Below are positions 59,095 through 64,000 of a DNA stretch of 64,000 bases, in pieces. The DNA is from Lytechinus pictus (Eukaryota; Echinodermata; Echinoidea; Temnopleuroida; Toxopneustidae), in assembly GCF_037042905.1 (NCBI RefSeq), contig NC_087259.1:18765501-18829500 (forward strand), read 5' to 3'. Every line of letters begins with the position of its first letter. The stretch's first letter is position 1. A model generated the notes under the pieces. That model saw only the letters and a program-made list of their open reading frames with translations. It made no database searches and was not told the DNA's origin. The position numbers and the translations under genes were made by a program.

Positions 59095-60588
59095 TTTAAA
59101 GGGATAGTCCTTGCTGGAAATATTTATATCTTAATACATAAAGTAGAATTCACTGAGCAAAATGCCGAAAATTTCATCAAAATCGGATTACAAATAATAA
59201 AGTTATTGAAGTTTAAAGTTAAGCAATATTTTGTGAAAACAGTCGTCATGAATATTCATTAGGTGGGCTGATGATGTCACATCCCCACTTTCCGTTTTCT
59301 TATGTTATTACATAAAATCATATTTTTTTTCATTATTTCATACTTGTGTGAATAATATGTCTCCCTTATAATGAAATAAGTTGCAGCAATAAATATCTAA
59401 TGCACTACATGTAAATCAGTTGTCAATCCAATTTTTCTAGTTCTTAGAGGAAAACATTTGAATAAACCTAATTTCATATAATAAAATAAAAAGAACAAGT
59501 GGGGATGTGACATCATCAGCCCACCTAATGAATATTCATGACGACTGTTTTCACAAAATATTGCTAGACTTTAAAATTCAATAACTTTGTTATTTGTTAT
59601 CCAATTTTGATGAAATTTTTGGCATTTTGCTCAGTGAATTCTACTCTATTAAGGACGTTCCACAGTTAAAGTGAAATCCATGTCATTTTCACCAAACTTT
59701 GCACATAGATACTTTAGAACCTCAATATTCGAAATATGCAAAAATTAACATAGGTCCATATTGATGTTCTTAAGAATTGCGCATTCAAAAGAATTTGGCA
59801 TTTTTAGACCGCCCAAGATTACTACAATGAGTTTAAACCTGTATTACTCAGTCAAAATACATGAAAAAGTCATCAAATTTCGCAAGAGAGTTGATAATTG
59901 TATCGTTAGAATGGAGAATATATTTATAGTGCTATTTGTTTGCAATTTTAAGTTTAACAGCACTGTCAGTTCTTAAAAATGGCGTAAAAGATAACAAAAT
60001 CCCAATCTAAAAAATGTGATATTTCAGTAACAAACTACAAAAGTACAATAAATGCTGCACTTTATTCAAAATCCATGTCATTTTCACCAAAATTTGTAGA
60101 GTTGTAGCGAAAGGTATACCTAAGAGGAACAAACATTAAAAAATAGGGGTTCATGTGCTTGTTTTTAAACTATCAGTATTTTTATTAGAGCAAATGTGCT
60201 TTTTAAAACACCATTAATGCGCCGAATGCTTTGTATCTATGTGAAGAAAAAATCAAAACCACTCTACCATTTATTCAAACTCGGGGTAATATTTGTGATT
60301 CTTGGCAGCACTGCAGAGTAAAGTATTTTGAAATTGTAGAGAATCTTTTTTTGAATGGTCCATGGAATAATTCAATTTTTTAGCTTCATAAAAGAACGCA
60401 TCGGATCTGCAGTTAAAGTGCAGAAGATGAGAAAAATCAGAACATACCCGCAGCTAATTAATCACCTGTTCATCCATTGTGACGTCAGCGCGCAGGTTGT
60501 AAACTATGCGCAGATCATAATGCGCACAAACATAACTGTGGAACGTCCTTAAGTTATAAATACTTTCAGCCTGGACCATCCCTTTAAG
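59095..60588. mobile_element. Foldback MITE interrupted by a TTAA element
   Basis: The outer left end 'tttaaagggatagtccttgc' matches the outer right end 'ggaccatccctttaa' in inverted form. The left arm 'aaagtagaattcactgagca' is mirrored at 59625-59648. The right arm is broken at TTAA by the element at 59653-60548 and continues with 'gttataaatactttcagcc'. Confidence 0.85.
59653..60548. mobile_element. Non-autonomous TTAA-flanked transposon (nested)
   Basis: TTAA at 59649-59652 and 60549-60552 flanks 16-bp inverted ends GGACGTTCCACAGTTA and TAACTGTGGAACGTCC. The interior of about 0.9 kb has no transposase. A related internal segment recurs at 63657-64000. The TTAA target suggests a piggyBac-type source (inference). 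Confidence 0.85.
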
Positions 60589-60589
60589 A

Positions 60590-61417
60590 TGACATGTAAT
60601 CTACATGATAATATATAACATTTACATGATTTCCAGTGGTAACTCTGGCAAGATCTTAAGGAAGTATAGTTTATCTACATTTGCTTTACCTAATTTATTT
60701 ATTTATAGTTTTTGTTCAATTTTGTGAACATTTTCTGTCGTTACTACTGCCAGTGTTTATCTTTAAATGAGCATCAAGAATACACAATAGTTTAATAGTT
60801 CCATGATATATTCATTACTTGTATTCCAAGAGAATGTATCTAAACTAACTTTCCACTGAAATTTATCAATGGCTTTATATACATTTAGAACAACAATATA
60901 TTTTTTTCTAAATTGTAATATTTTCTAATATCAGCTGCATGTCAATATATACATTCTAAACAGAAAAAATATATAACACATCTTTATTCCGGTTCACATT
61001 TACATGGTGCATCAGTAGTCAAAATAAATGTTTTTTGTTGTTGTTTGCCCAAATCACCAATCTTTTAGCAATGAGTGAACTCTTGATTTTCCACTGAATG
61101 CAATCATAGAAATTTGTTCTCCAATTATTACACTACACCTTACACTTACAGGGTCCCTAGTTGCTTCCAATGCTGTTATGCATTTAAGTCCTCGCACATC
61201 AATCTCATATAATTTATTCATGAATACAATTAACAAGTGACTTGGGCGGCAAGGCCTACATGTGTAGTATGTCATGTGATGAGCGTGTGATAACTGTCTA
61301 GCACTTAATATTAGAAAGTGATTGACTGTAAATTTGGTAAGATCCAGATGACATGATCTCCAACCGAGAAACGATAAAAGAGACAGACGCAGTAAAAAAT
61401 ACATGTACATGTGGCAA
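60590..61417. other. Non-coding, probable 3'UTR of TREX copy 3 at the right end
   Basis: AT-rich. TTTATT (minus-strand AATAAA) occurs near 60984 and 61211, so either could end the leftward TREX transcript. No other gene was recognised; the 147-codon minus ORF at 61054-61497 overlaps the TREX 3' end in another frame and is not supported. Confidence 0.4.
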
Positions 61418-62428
61418 TCAATCATCAAACAATTTACGTCTGGGCTTGAGGGGCTTGTAATAGTAGTCAATATTTTTGTATTGCACGGCACGTACATCAG
61501 CCCATTTCACAAACTCCTCCATTCTCGGTTGAAGAACCTTGATTAAGGATGCGACATCATCTTCCGCAGAATGAGAAATTGGTGGTTCCCTTCCAAAAGT
61601 TCTCTTGAATATATTGATGAGGGAGTACGAGATTTTCCTTGGGGGCGGGGGAGGGGAGGGGCGTTTGGCGAGGGTCCGATCCGGTGTGTTATCAGAAGTA
61701 CTGCGGTCGTTCACTTTATCATCACCATTATCAGCAACAGCAGCATGATCTGATGAAGGGAACGCAGCATTGCTTGATGTATGGATGGTGGGGATGGTGT
61801 CGGACATATCTGTCCCTCGTTTTGCTGGAAGATTTGAACCTTCACGCTCTGGATTCTTTCGTTTCAGGAAGCCTGGATCCTCCACCTGCTTGACCTCTGA
61901 AGCAAAGTTATCCCTGAAGCCATCCAATGAGTCTGCACAGAGAAAATCTTCAAAGGGTTCGTTCGCAGTCACACGAGAGAGTTCCGTCCTCAACATGGGG
62001 AAGTCGAATCTGTTTCCATTGTGAGCAACCAGGCAGATTGGTCCCTCTTGTCGTCTCAAGAAGATGTTCAGCATGGAGATCACATCTTTATCGAGGGCCA
62101 TCTTCTTGCTCTCGCAAAGATTAAGGTTGTCTAATTTGGTGAGGCAAAACGACTGAGCGCTCGTCTGCTTTCGCGGGTCCAAGCAGAGAGTCAACTTGTC
62201 AACGACTCTTGGAAATAGCACCTTCGACAGATCGTACGTCGTATCTTGTCTTTTGGCACGATTTACTGACGCGAGGACATCTGGGTGGAGAAGTCCTGTC
62301 CGGTGGACTGCAAACAGACTCATTTCAATTATTGTTGGCCGGTCACCTTTCTCGAGATGACTTGTTTCCAAATCAAGAAAGACAAAGCTATTAATCCTGA
62401 TCTCTCCTGGTCCAGTATCGTTATCCAT
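61418..62428 (-). CDS. TREX-like 3'-5' DNA exonuclease, copy 3 (336 aa)
   Basis: A single uninterrupted coding exon. The ATG at 62428 has the context tagccATGG; the frame further upstream begins only with GTG. An acceptor (TTTTCCAAG) ends at 62458, 29 nt upstream, as in the other two copies. Exo I FLDLET has D19 and E21, Exo II HNGNRFD has D142, and Exo III HSAEDD has H286 and D291. The core 'RVVDKLTLC' is kept. It is clearly more diverged than copies 1 and 2 are from each other. The Exo II-Exo III insert is about 90 residues, acidic and Ser/Asn-rich, and ends in a proline run PSPPPPPRK directly before 'ISYSLINIFKRTFGREPP'. The C-terminus is basic then acidic (KPRRKLFDD). There is no transmembrane tail. 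Confidence 0.92.
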   Translation of the reverse strand: MDNDTGPGEIRINSFVFLDLETSHLEKGDRPTIIEMSLFAVHRTGLLHPDVLASVNRAKRQDTTYDLSKVLFPRVVDKLTLCLDPRKQTSAQSFCLTKLDNLNLCESKKMALDKDVISMLNIFLRRQEGPICLVAHNGNRFDFPMLRTELSRVTANEPFEDFLCADSLDGFRDNFASEVKQVEDPGFLKRKNPEREGSNLPAKRGTDMSDTIPTIHTSSNAAFPSSDHAAVADNGDDKVNDRSTSDNTPDRTLAKRPSPPPPPRKISYSLINIFKRTFGREPPISHSAEDDVASLIKVLQPRMEEFVKWADVRAVQYKNIDYYYKPLKPRRKLFDD

Positions 62429-62429
62429 G

Positions 62430-63300
62430 GCTACAACATTAAGGTGTTGAGATAGATCTTGGAAAAGTACATTGCTCTCCCCAGATTTGATTAGCAGAGT
62501 ACAGTCTACAGACACTGAAGACAGCAGTCACCGCACATGCTGCTGCTGCAAATGTGAATGCATGTACCGGTACATCATACTAGCGGCTTAACTTTGCAGC
62601 TCAGCCCACACAAATTTCTTAGTCGACATTGCAATTGTGTTAGATTTGTTAAAAAACTTATAATATCCTTCTGGATCTGGATGTAAAGATCTAGCAATAT
62701 ACAGTGATTTTCACTATCAGTGTAGAGGCAATATCACTTCCAATTGTTCAGTAAAATTGGCGGAGTACAGCAAGACTGCATCATTACAGAACTTCACTTG
62801 TTTACTTCCAGTTCCATTTATTGCGCAATACTACGCGTCATGACGCCGACATGTCGTCACTCGTTCGTTCCAACTTAACTGTACTCGTAGTGTTGCTAAT
62901 GCTAGTTGCTGTTTTTTAGTGTTGGCTCCTCGGCTTCGGCTCAGCTCAATTCAATTTAACGGGGTATACGTCCAGGATTACATATGATTAATTGACCGGT
63001 ATTTTCAGTGAATAATACCCCCATTCACTCTGTAATATAATTTGATGATAATTACCATAATTATGTCTTCTTAAAGTCTCTGGAAAGCAGTCAGGGTGTC
63101 AAGAGCACAGAGCAATAGCAGAGCAGAGAGCACGCATGCTCTTAAGTTTAGCTCGAGCTCGGTAAACAGGAAAGATACTGAATACGCATGCGCAATAAAT
63201 CTGGGGATTACCCCTAAAAGTTTTTTTTCAGCTTTCCGTTCGGACGCAGATCACGAAATTATTTATTCAAATAAAAAAACATATAAACATTAAGTGTACA
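62430..63300. other. Upstream region of TREX copy 3
   Basis: Non-coding. It is GC-richer in spots ('actacgcgtcatgacgccga' at about 62830, and 'acgcatgcgcaa' at 63183, an NRF1-like site). It may hold the promoter and first non-coding exon of copy 3, but no TATA/Inr pair was found. Confidence 0.35.
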
Positions 63301-63656
63301 TTTCTCAATGCGTCGTGATTTGACGATTACATTGTGCATTGGATTACAAAAGTATTTTCACAAGTTCCACATAAATATAGTCTGCAAGCTGCTTAGACCT
63401 TTGGTTTTCGCATACTGCATAAATAATGCAGAATCGAGTAGTGAGACTCGAGTCACTATGTACTGCGACTTTCTCTAAGGACACAGACAGTATTTGGAGT
63501 CTAGTCTTCACACTAGACCTGCTATTTGTTGAAGTGTCAAATATGAGTATGTGCTTACAGACTAGCGTTGAAACGCCACGCCAACAGATCAGACCCCATA
63601 TGGACCCCACTAATTCAAATTCAAATTAAGCAGGAATCGTAGAGAAGAGAAGGAAG

Positions 63657-64000
63657 AATAAAGTGAAATCAATGTCATTTTCTCCAAATTTTGCACCTAG
63701 TTCATTTAGCACCTGACTATTCCAAATGTGCAAAAATTAACATGGGTCCATGTGCTTGAATTTTGGCTATCAAGCTTCAAAGTTCACCCAATTGTTAAGA
63801 AATGCGTATTCAAAATAATTTGGCATTTTCGGACCTCACTATACGTTGAGTTTAAACCTCGATTACTTAGTCAGAGTCCATCAAATTTCATAAAATTTCA
63901 CAGTATATAGCTTACAATTGTATACTTCAGATGGGGAATCCATTTATATTGCTATTTGTTTGCTCTTTTAAGTTGTAGCACCGTCAATTCTTAAAATTGG
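63657..64000. mobile_element. Partial second copy of the TTAA element interior
   Basis: 'aaagtgaaatcaatgtcatt', 'tgtgcaaaaattaacatggg', 'gagtttaaacct' and 'ttgctatttgtttgc' occur in the same order as in 59668-59985. The TTAA/GGACGTTCC end is not present on the left, and the right side is cut by the window end. Confidence 0.75.

Overview
This is a eukaryotic, AT-rich, repeat-dense window that reads like an echinoderm genome, most likely a sea urchin. The reasons are spliced genes with long introns, many foldback/MITE families, tRNA-derived SINEs, and a foldback transposon with tandem 15-bp arms resembling the TU elements described from sea urchins. The species cannot be fixed from the sequence alone.

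Five protein genes can be supported. (1) A ZIP7 (SLC39A7/KE4) zinc transporter lies on the minus strand in four coding exons (15822 to 10123), joining in frame to 384 aa. (2-4) Three TREX-type 3'-to-5' DNA exonucleases (DEDDh family) each have an uninterrupted coding exon: 20652-21971 (+), 30859-30023 (-) and 62428-61418 (-). All three keep the full catalytic set, and each has a possible 5'UTR splice acceptor 25-32 nt upstream of the ATG. (5) A WDR31 orthologue lies on the plus strand in nine coding exons (39626-51936), 350 aa, starting with a short exon that encodes a likely N-myristoylation signal. A possible last exon of an unidentified plus-strand gene lies at 1280-1344.

Layout: 1-10 kb is a possible gene end plus two inverted copies of a repeat carrying perfect DR1 nuclear-receptor motifs. 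10-16 kb is ZIP7 with two large foldback elements in its introns. 16-20 kb is MITEs and low-complexity DNA. 20.3-22 kb is TREX copy 1 with a TATA/Inr promoter. 23.5-26.4 kb is a complete TU-like foldback element with an 8-bp target duplication. 27-29 kb is an ATC microsatellite and a SINE. 30-31 kb is TREX copy 2. 31.5-35.3 kb is a degenerate array of about 110-bp spacing with a GC-rich core. 36-39.5 kb is mostly non-coding with one promoter-like spot. 39.5-52 kb is WDR31, its introns full of MITEs. 52-61 kb is a transposon graveyard with a clear nested TTAA insertion. 61.4-62.5 kb is TREX copy 3.

The genes do not form an operon-like system. The most striking functional signal is the local family of three TREX nucleases, which differ mainly in a disordered insert between Exo II and Exo III. 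The most striking structural signals are the TU-like element, the DR1-bearing repeat family and the GAGCGCGAAGCGCGAGC array.
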